From the NCBI GenBank assembly GCA_002368355.1, contig AP018281.1, forward strand, positions 2,418,001 to 2,482,000: 64,000 nt of DNA, in the 5' to 3' direction. Below the pieces are notes generated by a model, which was not told where the DNA came from, made no database searches, and saw only the letters and a list, made by a program, of their open reading frames with translations. This document shows, in pieces, positions 36,697-46,126 of the stretch; the first letter of the stretch is position 1; every line of letters starts with the position of its first letter. The DNA comes from Chondrocystis sp. NIES-4102. GTDB taxonomy: Bacteria; Cyanobacteriota; Cyanobacteriia; Cyanobacteriales; Xenococcaceae. A program made the translations under genes and the position numbers.

Positions 36697-37800
36697 TTAC
36701 TGAGCAATGCTGCTATTTTTAATTGGCTTAACCAGCCCACTGGCAGTATTTACGGCTGCTTCTAGTAATTGCTGATGATCTTCTAGCTTGAGGTTAAGCT
36801 GATTCATTGGTTTGTTATCGTTTAAATTAAATTTAATATTTTGCAGTTGGGTTGTTTCTAACTGGTTTAAAATTGGTGAGAGGATAGCACGGGCATAACT
36901 TCCATAAGCCACCCCAGAAATAGTGTTACATATAGAATAGGTTTTTGCTTGCCGTAACATCCCTGCGGTTTTAAGTTTCTTAACTGTATAATCATTTGTG
37001 CCTCCTGCTAGCTGAACATATCCTGGTAATTTAGCCTGCAAAACTTTCTGAGCAAAAGCCACCGCAGCATGGGTAGTTCCCTTACCGATATCACCACTCA
37101 TTGATCGTCCGTCTGTTTGCCAGATCAAGGGACAGGGAAGTGGATTAATTATTTCATAGAGCGATCGCAGGTATTCTATAACCTGTGGATGATCCGTACA
37201 ACTAATAGCTAGTAACTTTAATCTACCTATTACAGGCATAATATCTAACCATAGCCGTTGGAAATCAGCTTCATGTCCCACCTGGGTATGAATTTCTATC
37301 GCATCAATCCCCATTAACTCGATGGCTGGTAAAATCACACTAGGACTGGATATATGAGAACGAGTATTAATTAACCCTTGAGGACAAATGGGTATACACC
37401 GACCACATCCATAACAGAGGCTGTCGATAACTCCCAAAGAATTTAAATTTATTGCCTCAGCAGGACATACTTGTACACAGGGTTGAGGACAGTCTGAAGG
37501 ACATTGAGTTATGTCAAACTCTGCCTTGCGAAAATGTGGATCTTCAGCATCATTAATACTGACCATTAACCAGGGGGAAGAGATGGTATTTTTGCTCAAT
37601 TTTGCAGCTATATTTATTCCTTCTTGAGCAGCAGCAATTACCGCAGGATCAGCAGCCACGTCTATACAATCAGCACCAGCTAAACTGTAAATTAGAGCTA
37701 AATTACGTACGGCGGGGAGATGTTGATAGCTAGCTCCGCAAATCAATTTGAACCAGCTACCCTCGATTAGTGACGTTAAAGGAATTGATTGTACTCTCAC
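36697..37800 (-). CDS. ldpA: LdpA, Fe-S protein affecting circadian period
   Basis: A 367-residue protein. Two [4Fe-4S] ferredoxin-like motifs are visible near residues 98-145 (CPSDCPQPCVQVCPAEAIN and CYGCGRCIPICPQGLI). The N-terminal part has MRVQSIPLTSLIEGSWFKLI and the C-terminal half the LdpA-specific domain with WQTDGRSMSGDIGKGTTHAA. In Synechococcus, LdpA tunes clock period to light through the redox state and associates with KaiA and CikA. It stands just upstream of ycf45 in the same transcription unit. Confidence 0.92.
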   Translation of the reverse strand: MRVQSIPLTSLIEGSWFKLICGASYQHLPAVRNLALIYSLAGADCIDVAADPAVIAAAQEGINIAAKLSKNTISSPWLMVSINDAEDPHFRKAEFDITQCPSDCPQPCVQVCPAEAINLNSLGVIDSLCYGCGRCIPICPQGLINTRSHISSPSVILPAIELMGIDAIEIHTQVGHEADFQRLWLDIMPVIGRLKLLAISCTDHPQVIEYLRSLYEIINPLPCPLIWQTDGRSMSGDIGKGTTHAAVAFAQKVLQAKLPGYVQLAGGTNDYTVKKLKTAGMLRQAKTYSICNTISGVAYGSYARAILSPILNQLETTQLQNIKFNLNDNKPMNQLNLKLEDHQQLLEAAVNTASGLVKPIKNSSIAQ

Positions 37801-37839
37801 TCTTTCATAGTAATAGTTTGTGTGTTGTTAGTGTGAATT

Positions 37840-38916
37840 TTACTTAAAATATTGTGAGATTTCTTTGGCGATCGCTTTTGCACCATCTTTTTTTAGTTTT
37901 GTACTTTGGCGAGGGGGAATAAGTGCTTGTGTTAAGAAATTCCAGTCTCCCTCAAAAAAGTCACTATGGGAGATAATTTGATGTGGGGAATAGTCTTGAA
38001 TGCTATTTAGTAAAATGGGTGATTCGGCAAAACCTTCACGAGTTAGGGAAACAAGAGGAACATCGTAAGATAAAGCTTCGGAAAAGGTGCTATAACCAGG
38101 TTTAGAAACTACTCTGCCACAAATTGGCATAAAATCGAGGGGACGTAGGGTTGTATCCACGACTTTAATTAAATTGGGTAACTCTGGTGCATGGCGATCA
38201 AAAGTGATAAATTGCCAGTCGGGAAAAGAATTTAAATTTTGATAGGGAATTGCTTGTAATCCTAAACCCCCAAAAGTAAGTAAGATAGTTTTATCCTTGG
38301 GGGTATTTATGGCAAATTTTTGACGTATTTCTGATTCGCTATAGCGAAGACTCGCCCCCGTCAGCCCGACATCGGTAACATGAGGAAAAATAGCCATCTC
38401 CTCGGCTAAAGGTAAACGAAACAAGCGATCGCATTGACTATAATAATTCTCGATCCACTCTACCACCCCAGTAAACTCCTTACCCCAATCGCGATAAATA
38501 AAGTCCCAACCAAAATTACTCATCATCCAACAGGGAATTTTAGCAGCACGAGCGATCGCTACAGCCAAGGCTGGTATATCCGCTAATATTAGTCCGACAT
38601 TATGTTTACGGATATATTCGGCTTCTTCAGCGATTATCTTTTCTTGAATATTAATAATCTGCTGCATTTTATCCAAAGTAGCTTGTTTATCCATTGTTAA
38701 GCTATCACTTTGAATTACACCCACATCAAACACACGCTGACGATAAATGAAATCTCCCTCTACATAGGATTTTAGCAACCACTCAGGGGCAACAGTTACA
38801 AAAATTAAAGTTATATCAGGTCGTAATTGTTGTAATTGTGCTGCGACTGTGGCTGTGCGTACAGCATGACCAAAACCATGACTGGTTACAGCAAGATAAA
38901 TGGCTGGTTGGGACAT
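37840..38916 (-). CDS. Glycosyltransferase-like protein (GT-B fold, MurG/UGT type)
   Basis: A 358-residue protein opening with MSQPAIYLAVTSHGFGHAVR, a GT-B N-terminal loop (S/T-x-G-x-GH). The C-terminal half has TILLTFGGLGLQAIP, CGRVVSKPGYSTFSEALSYD and VPLVSLTREGFAES, typical of nucleotide-sugar binding in the UGT/MurG superfamily. The acceptor cannot be inferred. It precedes ldpA by 39 bases and may be co-transcribed with ldpA and ycf45. Confidence 0.82.
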   Translation of the reverse strand: MSQPAIYLAVTSHGFGHAVRTATVAAQLQQLRPDITLIFVTVAPEWLLKSYVEGDFIYRQRVFDVGVIQSDSLTMDKQATLDKMQQIINIQEKIIAEEAEYIRKHNVGLILADIPALAVAIARAAKIPCWMMSNFGWDFIYRDWGKEFTGVVEWIENYYSQCDRLFRLPLAEEMAIFPHVTDVGLTGASLRYSESEIRQKFAINTPKDKTILLTFGGLGLQAIPYQNLNSFPDWQFITFDRHAPELPNLIKVVDTTLRPLDFMPICGRVVSKPGYSTFSEALSYDVPLVSLTREGFAESPILLNSIQDYSPHQIISHSDFFEGDWNFLTQALIPPRQSTKLKKDGAKAIAKEISQYFK

Positions 38917-39080
38917 TAACTTAAATTAAGATTTTTAGCGCAAATAATTACAGGATATATGTCAATATGTATTTTGTGCAGGGGCTACTGTAGATATTTA
39001 GCTTTCCATTCTTATGTAACTCGTTATTTTAAAATGATTATCATAATGATCTAGGTATTAAATCTTACACTACTATATGT

Positions 39081-39770
39081 ATGTCTTCCCAAGCTTTAAA
39101 CCAACACTGTTCTAACTTACCACCGCTTAATTTAGTTTACGAACTAACAAACAAAGTCAAAATCGAGAGTATCAAGCCTTATAACCCCGTCGTAGTTAAT
39201 TATCTTCCTCAACCTTGGCAAATCTTAGGAACGGGTAATTATGCTGCTGTATTTACCCATCCCAATCATCCAGAGACGGTGATTAAAATTTATGCACTCG
39301 GGCGACTTGGATGGACAGAGGAAGTAGAAGTATATAAGCGTCTTGGTGTTCATCAGGCTTTTTCGCAATGTTTTTATGCCAAAGACAATTGGTTAGTTTT
39401 GAAAAGATTGCACGGCGTTACTCTCTATGATTGTTTGCATTTAGGTTTAAAAATTCCACCGCAAGTTATCGAAGATATCGATCTGGCTTTGGACTATGCA
39501 AAATTAAAAGGTTTAACCCCCCATGATGTTCATGGACGTAATGTGATGATGTCGGAGGGAAAAGGGTTAGTAGTTGATATTTCCGACTTTTTAGATCATT
39601 CCCCCTGTCATGCTTGGAAAGATCTTAAAAAAGCTTATTATTGGTTATATCAACCTTTATTTTCTTGGTATCATCCACCAGTACCGTACTGGGTTTTGGA
39701 TGGAATTCGTGGTGTTTACCGTTTGTACCGTCGTCTTTTATCATTCATGACAAGATCTAAAATTAAATAG
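39081..39770 (+). CDS. Small protein-kinase-fold protein (RIO/Bud32-like)
   Basis: A 229-residue protein. The lysine of a kinase-type beta-3 strand is in HPETVIKIYALGRLGW. The catalytic loop is HDVHGRNVM with Asp and Asn, and the metal-binding site is probably VVDISDFLDH. This matches the atypical, lipopolysaccharide-kinase/RIO-like group rather than a classic Hanks kinase. The C-terminal part is aromatic-rich (YYWLYQPLFSWYHPPVPYWV). The substrate is unknown. It is divergent from the glycosyltransferase gene, with about 165 bases between. Confidence 0.7.
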   Translation: MSSQALNQHCSNLPPLNLVYELTNKVKIESIKPYNPVVVNYLPQPWQILGTGNYAAVFTHPNHPETVIKIYALGRLGWTEEVEVYKRLGVHQAFSQCFYAKDNWLVLKRLHGVTLYDCLHLGLKIPPQVIEDIDLALDYAKLKGLTPHDVHGRNVMMSEGKGLVVDISDFLDHSPCHAWKDLKKAYYWLYQPLFSWYHPPVPYWVLDGIRGVYRLYRRLLSFMTRSKIK

Positions 39771-39867
39771 CTATTTATTATGTGGTGGGAGGAACGGTAG
39801 TAGGTAGTAGGTAACAACTCAGCTAAAAGCCAAAAACTAAAAAACATCCCTTAATTGTCTAACATTG

Positions 39868-40632
39868 CTATAGATCACCATTGGGTAATCTTAACTTGAT
39901 TAATAGATCATTTAACTCCGATTTGGCTGTTGCTTCATTGGGTAAATGGGTATTTTCAAATGCTATTTCTAATTGATTTTGTAATTTTTGATATTCCTGT
40001 TGATGAAATGCAATATCTGTTTGGTTTAGTAATGATTTTTCTGAGGATTGAGATTTTTGTGCAATTAAATCAGGGATATAAGGTAATTGAAATATCTGAT
40101 TTAAATTAATTAAATTAGCCTCAATTTTTCCTGTATTCATTAAATATATTCCTGTTAGCAAAACACGGTAAACGTATAGTAGCGGTTTGATTTGATGAAC
40201 GTTTTCTTTAGTAAATAATCGCCACTGAGTTTTAGCAAAACCTAAATAATGGTAATAATGATAGCGAGTTAAGCATTTTTCCGCTATTAGTTGTAATAAT
40301 TGATGCTCTGGGGTAGTTTTAACTATTAAAGGAGAATGTAATTGCTCTAAAACATAACCATTTCTAGTAAGTAACAAATTGAAGAATTTTTTTAAATCAT
40401 GAGTTACCAGATCAATTTGCACGTCTTCTTTTATTTCTGATACTTCGATCGTCTCTTTTATTGAATATAACCCTACTACTTCCTGAGCAGGTAAAATATG
40501 AATCCCACGCAAATCATAATCGGAATCTGGAGAAGAAAATCCGTATAAATGTGAGCCACTGATACTAGCAAATATTAAGGGATAAGGTTGTGATTCGGCA
40601 ATTTTAATTAATAATTCTTGCTGGATATTCAT
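39868..40632 (-). CDS. RlaP-type nucleotidyltransferase (PF10127), second of a tandem pair
   Basis: A 254-residue protein of the DNA-polymerase-beta superfamily. The active-site signature is ISGSHLYGFSSPDSDYDLRG (G-S-x-x-x-G...D-x-D). The partner lies 14 bases upstream. In bacteria RlaP proteins are associated with RNA repair/ligation loci; no RNA ligase is seen here. The metal-binding acidic residues are intact. Confidence 0.8.
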   Translation of the reverse strand: MNIQQELLIKIAESQPYPLIFASISGSHLYGFSSPDSDYDLRGIHILPAQEVVGLYSIKETIEVSEIKEDVQIDLVTHDLKKFFNLLLTRNGYVLEQLHSPLIVKTTPEHQLLQLIAEKCLTRYHYYHYLGFAKTQWRLFTKENVHQIKPLLYVYRVLLTGIYLMNTGKIEANLINLNQIFQLPYIPDLIAQKSQSSEKSLLNQTDIAFHQQEYQKLQNQLEIAFENTHLPNEATAKSELNDLLIKLRLPNGDL

Positions 40633-40646
40633 TGATAATTATTTAC

Positions 40647-41570
40647 TCACTTACTAACCATAGATTTCCTAGCTTCTATTAATAAATTATTGGCTTGCTC
40701 ATAGTCTGGTCGTTCTGGTAGCGAGGTATTGCTCAAACTATTATCAAACTTTTTATGTAAATCTAGTCGCCATTTATTAATTTCTGACCAGGGCATATTA
40801 CCATTACGAATTGCTAATAATTCTTCTCGATGTTTACTTACTTTTACTTGCACAAATCCTGATTGCAAAATTGTAATTCCAGATAACAAGAGTCGGATTA
40901 GGTGCATAGCGTGTTTGGGTTTTATCTTGCCTTGATTACGTAAATCTTGTTCCATTTTTTTGAATTGGGAGATTACATAACCGTTATAGGTCTGATAAAC
41001 TAATTGTGATAAAAATATCTCTTTTTTCGCCAACAATTTCTCTGCAATTGGCGTTGTTTTCTCAATTAAGGGGGTATATAAACACTCTAAAATATTAGGA
41101 TTGGCTTTTAATGCCATAATGATAAACTTCTGTAATTCCCAATAGCATTCCTGATTCTCATGATTTTCCAATTGCTGGGGAATACCATATAAAGACCAAT
41201 GTAAATCCGCAGGAGGTAGATAAATTCCCCTTAAATCTGTATCGGAATCTTGATTATCTAAACCAAAAGCTTTTGAACCAACTATACAACGATAAATAAT
41301 ATAATCATCCAAAGCAAATTCCGCTAACGGATCATCAGCAGGGTGTATTCCTTGCTTTTGATATTGCTTACGAATACTAAACTCATGGCGATTTAAATTG
41401 ATTTCTAAATCATTGGTTAAACGAATCTTATAAATATGAGAATTATCTGTAGGAGCATAAATAATTACTCCTACTCCATTTTTAGGACAAATAACTTCCT
41501 GTTGTTTATTTCTAACTTCAATACGACTAACAATCTGTGTACCTACGGGAATAATTAAGTTAGGGTTCAT
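40647..41570 (-). CDS. RlaP-type nucleotidyltransferase (PF10127), first of a tandem pair
   Basis: A 307-residue homologue of the next gene, with an extra N-terminal segment of about 90 residues (IVSRIEVRNKQQEVICPKNG, a small beta-rich domain). Signature: CIVGSKAFGLDNQDSDTDLR. Together the pair forms a two-gene operon. The paralogy with divergence and the added domain suggest different substrates or a hetero-oligomer. The function is unassigned. Confidence 0.8.
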   Translation of the reverse strand: MNPNLIIPVGTQIVSRIEVRNKQQEVICPKNGVGVIIYAPTDNSHIYKIRLTNDLEINLNRHEFSIRKQYQKQGIHPADDPLAEFALDDYIIYRCIVGSKAFGLDNQDSDTDLRGIYLPPADLHWSLYGIPQQLENHENQECYWELQKFIIMALKANPNILECLYTPLIEKTTPIAEKLLAKKEIFLSQLVYQTYNGYVISQFKKMEQDLRNQGKIKPKHAMHLIRLLLSGITILQSGFVQVKVSKHREELLAIRNGNMPWSEINKWRLDLHKKFDNSLSNTSLPERPDYEQANNLLIEARKSMVSK

Positions 41571-41622
41571 TAAGTTATTAAACTTGCTGTTGCTTAACTT
41601 ATACTATTGCACGGGTACTTAT

Positions 41623-42498
41623 TTACTGTCCAACGTAACGACGTAGAAAGCTTTCTAAAGATTCCATTTTAATTCCAAACACCGATTCTAAACGGGTTAT
41701 TTCCCCTTGGGTGCAGAAAAATTCATTGGCTAAAAGAGTACGTAATGTACCTAAAGATTTATTTAACTGGGGATTAAGTAAACCAACACCCATTCTTAAC
41801 CCGTCGAGTAATTCTAGGGGTGGATTAATAATAATTGGATCTCGATTAAATAAACGGGAGAAAATACGAGCAATATCTTCTCGCTTAAGAATATCAGGAC
41901 CCCCCACAGCAAATACTTGATTGATGGCTGCTTCATTTTGAGTACTTGCGATCGCAATTTTTGCTAGGTCATCAGTACTAACTATGGAAGAACGATTTTT
42001 CTGATCTCCAATTGAGAAATAGATACCTGTATCACGAAACCTTTCTGCTAGAGGAATAATATTATTAGCAAATCCTGAAGGACGAAGAATTGTATAATTT
42101 AAGCCACTACGCATTAAATATTTTTCTACTTCTCGTTTAGCTTTAAAAGTAGCAGAATCTTGATAACCGCGATCGACCCCTATAACAGAGATAAAGACAA
42201 AATGTTTAACATCATTAGCTACAGCTTGATCTATGAGATCTATATTTGCCCGATAGTCTAAGGCTAAAGCATCATTACCAGATCCATGACTACTAATAAT
42301 ATATTGAACATTACGGCAAGCTTTAATAATATCCCGTTCTTGTTTGAGATCACCTATTAAGATTTCTGCGCCACGATCTTCTAATTCACCAAAATGAGAA
42401 GTTAAACGGACAAATGCTCTAACTGGCTGCTCATTTGTTCTTAATTGTCGAACAATTCTGCGTCCTAACGATCCCGTTGCACCTGTAATTAAATACAT
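41623..42498 (-). CDS. NAD(P)-binding atypical SDR protein (NmrA/YwnB-like)
   Basis: A 291-residue protein opening MYLITGATGSLGRRIVRQLR (Rossmann GxxGxxG), then ILIGDLKQERDIIKACRNVQ and a KREVEKYLMRSGLNYTILRP motif. It has the layout of extended/atypical SDRs that often act as redox sensors or complex-I-associated assembly factors; the role is not assignable. It is 25 bases after the next SDR gene on the same strand. Confidence 0.83.
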   Translation of the reverse strand: MYLITGATGSLGRRIVRQLRTNEQPVRAFVRLTSHFGELEDRGAEILIGDLKQERDIIKACRNVQYIISSHGSGNDALALDYRANIDLIDQAVANDVKHFVFISVIGVDRGYQDSATFKAKREVEKYLMRSGLNYTILRPSGFANNIIPLAERFRDTGIYFSIGDQKNRSSIVSTDDLAKIAIASTQNEAAINQVFAVGGPDILKREDIARIFSRLFNRDPIIINPPLELLDGLRMGVGLLNPQLNKSLGTLRTLLANEFFCTQGEITRLESVFGIKMESLESFLRRYVGQ

Positions 42499-42523
42499 TA
42501 TTGTACCTATTGCTTATTATTGC

Positions 42524-43303
42524 TTATTTCTTGAACTGTTTTCCTACAGCACTTACTAAAAAGTCGCGAGGCACAAATCGAGGCAGGTTAACTATAAGCT
42601 GATTACCAATGCCACCTGTTACAATGGTAGACTGTTTTTTATCCATTGCTTTTAGGGTTTCTTTAACTACTGTTTCAGTGGAAGTTAAAATACTAGTATT
42701 TGCACCTTTTAGGCTATCAGGAAAATCGGCTCTGTCAAAAAATTCCGACTCCGTAGGCCCTGGACAAACGACAAGAATATTAACCCCAGTATCTTTATTT
42801 TCTGCCCATAGTGCTTCTGTAAAGTTTAGTACAAAAGCTTTAGTGGCTGCATACACAGATAGATAGGGTAGGGGTTGAAATCCAGCAATAGAAGAGATGT
42901 TAATAATTGTGCCAGATTTTCTTTGCTGCATCAGGGGCAAAAATAAGCCTGTTAATTCTACCAAGACGCTAATATTGAGGCTCACCATTGCTAATTGCTT
43001 AGACAAAGGGCGATCGCTAAATGCCCCATAGTCTCCAAAACCTGCATTGTTGATTAGGAGATCGATGGTTAAACCTTCGGCTTGTATTTCCTCTAGTACT
43101 GCTTTTCCTGCTTCTTTTTCGGTTAAATCTTTAACTATTACTTTGGTTTTTATTTGATGTTGGGCTGCTAATTCTGTGGCTAACTGCTCTAATTTATCTT
43201 GCGATCGCGCTACTAAGACTAAATCTATTTTCTTACTTGCTAGTTGCCTGGCAAATGTTTCACCAATTCCTGACGATGCACCCGTAACTAAAGCCGTTTT
43301 CAT
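42524..43303 (-). CDS. Classical short-chain dehydrogenase/reductase
   Basis: A 259-residue SDR. Cofactor loop MKTALVTGASSGIGETFARQ, NAGFGDYG, catalytic Ser in INISSIAGFQ, and Y-x-x-x-K in YAATKAFVLNFTEA. The carbonyl substrate cannot be told. It probably forms an operon with the atypical SDR at 41623. Confidence 0.9.
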   Translation of the reverse strand: MKTALVTGASSGIGETFARQLASKKIDLVLVARSQDKLEQLATELAAQHQIKTKVIVKDLTEKEAGKAVLEEIQAEGLTIDLLINNAGFGDYGAFSDRPLSKQLAMVSLNISVLVELTGLFLPLMQQRKSGTIINISSIAGFQPLPYLSVYAATKAFVLNFTEALWAENKDTGVNILVVCPGPTESEFFDRADFPDSLKGANTSILTSTETVVKETLKAMDKKQSTIVTGGIGNQLIVNLPRFVPRDFLVSAVGKQFKK

Positions 43304-43397
43304 AATTTGTAGCTATTGCTATTTTCATTAAGAATTGTAACGCAACTTAAGTTTAAGGGATCTTGAGCTATTAATTTTGGCAAGCAACAAGCAATAA

Positions 43398-43922
43398 TTA
43401 ATCAGGATACCAAAACATACCTTTAATGCCTTCAGGATCTAACATAAATCCTAGTCTTTGATAAAAATTGATCACTTGAGGATCGGCAAAAAGAGTAATA
43501 TTACTAATATCAGAACTTCGTAGTTGCGAGATAGTATATTTCATCATTGCCTTACCCAAACCACGACCTTGAAATTTCGGATCTACCACCACATCCCAAA
43601 TGGTCGCATTAAAAGCATGATCTGAGGTAGCACGGGCAAAGCCTATCAAGCGACGCTTTTTACCTACAACTTCCCACATAGAAACTACCAGAAAGCTATG
43701 CTGAATTGCTTTTTTGACTTTACGTAGAGGACGACGCGCCCAACCAACGCGATCGCATAATTCTTCTAACTCATACAAATCTATATCACGCTCTGTGCTA
43801 AAAACTATTTGAGGTTGAGAAGTGTCTTGATTATCTAAATTTAATAACTCTTCGCCAAACTCTGTATTTTCTGAGGGATCTACCGTATCTGAATTGCTAA
43901 ATATTTTCTTCCAAAAGACCAT
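43398..43922 (-). CDS. Ycf52-like GNAT acetyltransferase
   Basis: A 174-residue protein with an acidic N-terminal extension (about 1-45), then the GNAT fold: [40 protein letters not shown] and the end [18 protein letters not shown]. This pattern is that of Ycf52, homologous to plant nuclear-encoded plastid acetyltransferases (NSI/serotonin N-acetyltransferase). It probably acetylates lysine or N-termini of proteins. Confidence 0.85.
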   Translation of the reverse strand: MVFWKKIFSNSDTVDPSENTEFGEELLNLDNQDTSQPQIVFSTERDIDLYELEELCDRVGWARRPLRKVKKAIQHSFLVVSMWEVVGKKRRLIGFARATSDHAFNATIWDVVVDPKFQGRGLGKAMMKYTISQLRSSDISNITLFADPQVINFYQRLGFMLDPEGIKGMFWYPD

Positions 43923-44134
43923 GTGAGTATGGCTTTATTGATTTTTATATATCCTTGTTATATTAGTCTATTTTTAACCCAAAAACATCTTTGAATTAAA
44001 AAAGTCTGGATGAATTTGTCATTAGATAAATTTTACATTCTCTAACTACTTGAGTGATGGTTGGAATTTTTTAGTAAAAATTGACACAATTATAAATCTA
44101 GGCTTCTTTTAGAATCTGATGATACGATAAAAAA

Positions 44135-45004
44135 ATGCCATTGATCGATATACTAGAAACCACTCATGTTTATGAGCTTACTGCTCCTGTTGATAAACCC
44201 AATTCACCTGTATTAGTTTTTGTTCATGGTTGGCTTTTAAGCCGTCAATATTGGCAACCTTTAGTAGAACTTTTAAAATCTGAGTATCAATGCTTAATTT
44301 ACGATGCTAGAGGTTTTGGAGAGTCGGCTAATAACAGTAGTGATTTAAACCATGATCAAAGTTATAGTCTCAATGCCTATGCTCATGATCTTGAGTGTTT
44401 ACTAAAAAATTTAGAAATTAAGCAGGCTTGGGTAGTTGGACATTCTTTAGGGGGTAGTGTAGCTCTTTGGGCTGCATATCGATATCCTGAAGCTATAAAA
44501 GGTGTGATTTGTCTTAATGCAGGTGGTGGAATTTACCTTAAAGAAGAATTTGAACGTTTTCGTAATGCAGGACAACAACTAGTTAAGTTTCGTCCTCGCT
44601 GGTTGCTTTGTGTGCCGTTTTTAGGTTGGTTATTTTCCCGCATGATGGTAGCTCGTCCCTTAGAATTAAAATGGGGTCGTCAGAGAGTACGTGATTTTGT
44701 TTTAGCAGATGAAAAGGCTGCTTTAGGGGCATTATTAGAATCTACTACCGAAACAGAAGTACATTTGTTACCACAGTTAGTTTCTCGTTTACAACAACCC
44801 GTTTATTTTGTAGCTGGGGAAAAAGACCAGGTGATGGAAATTAAATATGTTCATCATTTAGCCAGTTTTCATTATTTATTCGCATCTCAAGACAGCAATG
44901 TACATTTAATTCCTAATTGTGGTCATCTAGGCATGATTGAGTTTCCCACTAGAGTAGCTTCAATCATTAGAGAAATTTTAGATAAATACGAAAAGGCAGA
45001 ATAA
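44135..45004 (+). CDS. Alpha/beta-fold hydrolase
   Basis: A 289-residue protein. Oxyanion region HGWLLSRQYW, nucleophile elbow VVGHSLGGSVALW (Ser in G-H-S-L-G), acid Asp in AGEKDQVME, and the catalytic His in IPNCGHLGMIEFP. It resembles chloroplast-type esterase/lipase or pheophytinase-like hydrolases, but the substrate is unknown. Its end lies 3 bases from the convergent trm1 gene. Confidence 0.88.
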   Translation: MPLIDILETTHVYELTAPVDKPNSPVLVFVHGWLLSRQYWQPLVELLKSEYQCLIYDARGFGESANNSSDLNHDQSYSLNAYAHDLECLLKNLEIKQAWVVGHSLGGSVALWAAYRYPEAIKGVICLNAGGGIYLKEEFERFRNAGQQLVKFRPRWLLCVPFLGWLFSRMMVARPLELKWGRQRVRDFVLADEKAALGALLESTTETEVHLLPQLVSRLQQPVYFVAGEKDQVMEIKYVHHLASFHYLFASQDSNVHLIPNCGHLGMIEFPTRVASIIREILDKYEKAE

Positions 45005-45007
45005 GGC

Positions 45008-46126
45008 TTATTTACAGTTAATTTTAGAAGCGATCGCTATACAGGTTGAGATATTGGCATTGGTTTTTATTCCCTCAAGATTAATAGGGGTTGCTGCTGC
45101 TTGATAACCTTGATTTTGTAAGGCTGCAATTAGATGGGATTTTTTGGGCAGGTCTAGTTTACCTCGGCGACCAATTTCTTTTAAAGTATAAAAGTAAGGT
45201 GGTAGGTCTATTTCTTCGAGCATTAGGTTTAGTAATTTAACTAATTTGTCCCACTGCCAAGTTTGAGCGATAGGAATAAAACGTTTTAGTTGTTGTGGAT
45301 CGTGTAATCTACCTAACCACATTGCCCCACTGACAGTTATTGCGGAGTCGGCACAATTACAACGAATTTGATTTAATTTGCGCCAAGCAATAGTTTGATA
45401 GTTTCCGCAATTATGACAGTAGGCAAGAAAACCATAGTTATGTTCATTTAAACAAGCTGAGGGTAGTAAACGCAGCATCAGACGATAAGTTTTGCCAGTA
45501 AATAAGGAAAATACTGGTTCAATTCCTAAACCTTTAGTGGCTGCCTGTTGACTGGTTGCGCCAATTAAAATTCTTAAAGCTTGTTCGTGGGCTGCGGGGT
45601 GAGATCGAGCGATCGCGCCATATACCTGGGTGCTTTTTTCTGGAGGATGTCCTGTTAAGGTTCGAGCATCTGTGGAAGTTAGGTACATTAACCCTTTAAT
45701 TTTGGTTGCCCACAGCATAGTATTGAGATAGGGAACAGCATCGCCAAAACAATCTACATCAACTAAATCATAATAGTCTCGTTGTTGATAGCAATTGAAA
45801 AATACCCGATGAGCATCTTGATGAGTAAGTCGATAACAGTCGCTGGGAATAGTTGAGTGGCAATTTTGTTGTAAAATGAAATTATTATCGCCATTCCCTT
45901 CATTTATCCATAGATAATCAGCTTGGCTTTCTTGCCAATAGCGCAAACTACGCACTCCAGAACCAGCTAAAGCGTCTAAAACTCTTAGGTTGCCATAATC
46001 TTGTTTATAAGTAGTAGCAGCTAAAACACCTAAATCACGAACGAACTTGCTTTGAGGATTATAAAAGGCTTTGCCAATCTGAAATTTTACTTTTTCTTCT
46101 TGCTGCCAAGTGTTTGGTTGATTCAC
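45008..46126 (-). CDS. trm1: tRNA (guanine26-N2)-dimethyltransferase, Trm1 family
   Basis: A 372-residue SAM methyltransferase. N-terminal KVKFQIGKAFYNPQSKFVRD, SAM-binding LRVLDALAGSGVRSLRYW, catalytic-type motif DVDCFGDAVPYLN and LTSTDARTLTGHPPEKS, plus a zinc-finger-like CHNCGNY...CNCADS in the C-terminal domain. It makes m2,2G26 (or m2G) in tRNA. Trm1 is typical of eukaryotes and archaea and rare among bacteria, with Aquifex and cyanobacteria being known exceptions. Confidence 0.9.
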   Translation of the reverse strand: MNQPNTWQQEEKVKFQIGKAFYNPQSKFVRDLGVLAATTYKQDYGNLRVLDALAGSGVRSLRYWQESQADYLWINEGNGDNNFILQQNCHSTIPSDCYRLTHQDAHRVFFNCYQQRDYYDLVDVDCFGDAVPYLNTMLWATKIKGLMYLTSTDARTLTGHPPEKSTQVYGAIARSHPAAHEQALRILIGATSQQAATKGLGIEPVFSLFTGKTYRLMLRLLPSACLNEHNYGFLAYCHNCGNYQTIAWRKLNQIRCNCADSAITVSGAMWLGRLHDPQQLKRFIPIAQTWQWDKLVKLLNLMLEEIDLPPYFYTLKEIGRRGKLDLPKKSHLIAALQNQGYQAAATPINLEGIKTNANISTCIAIASKINCK

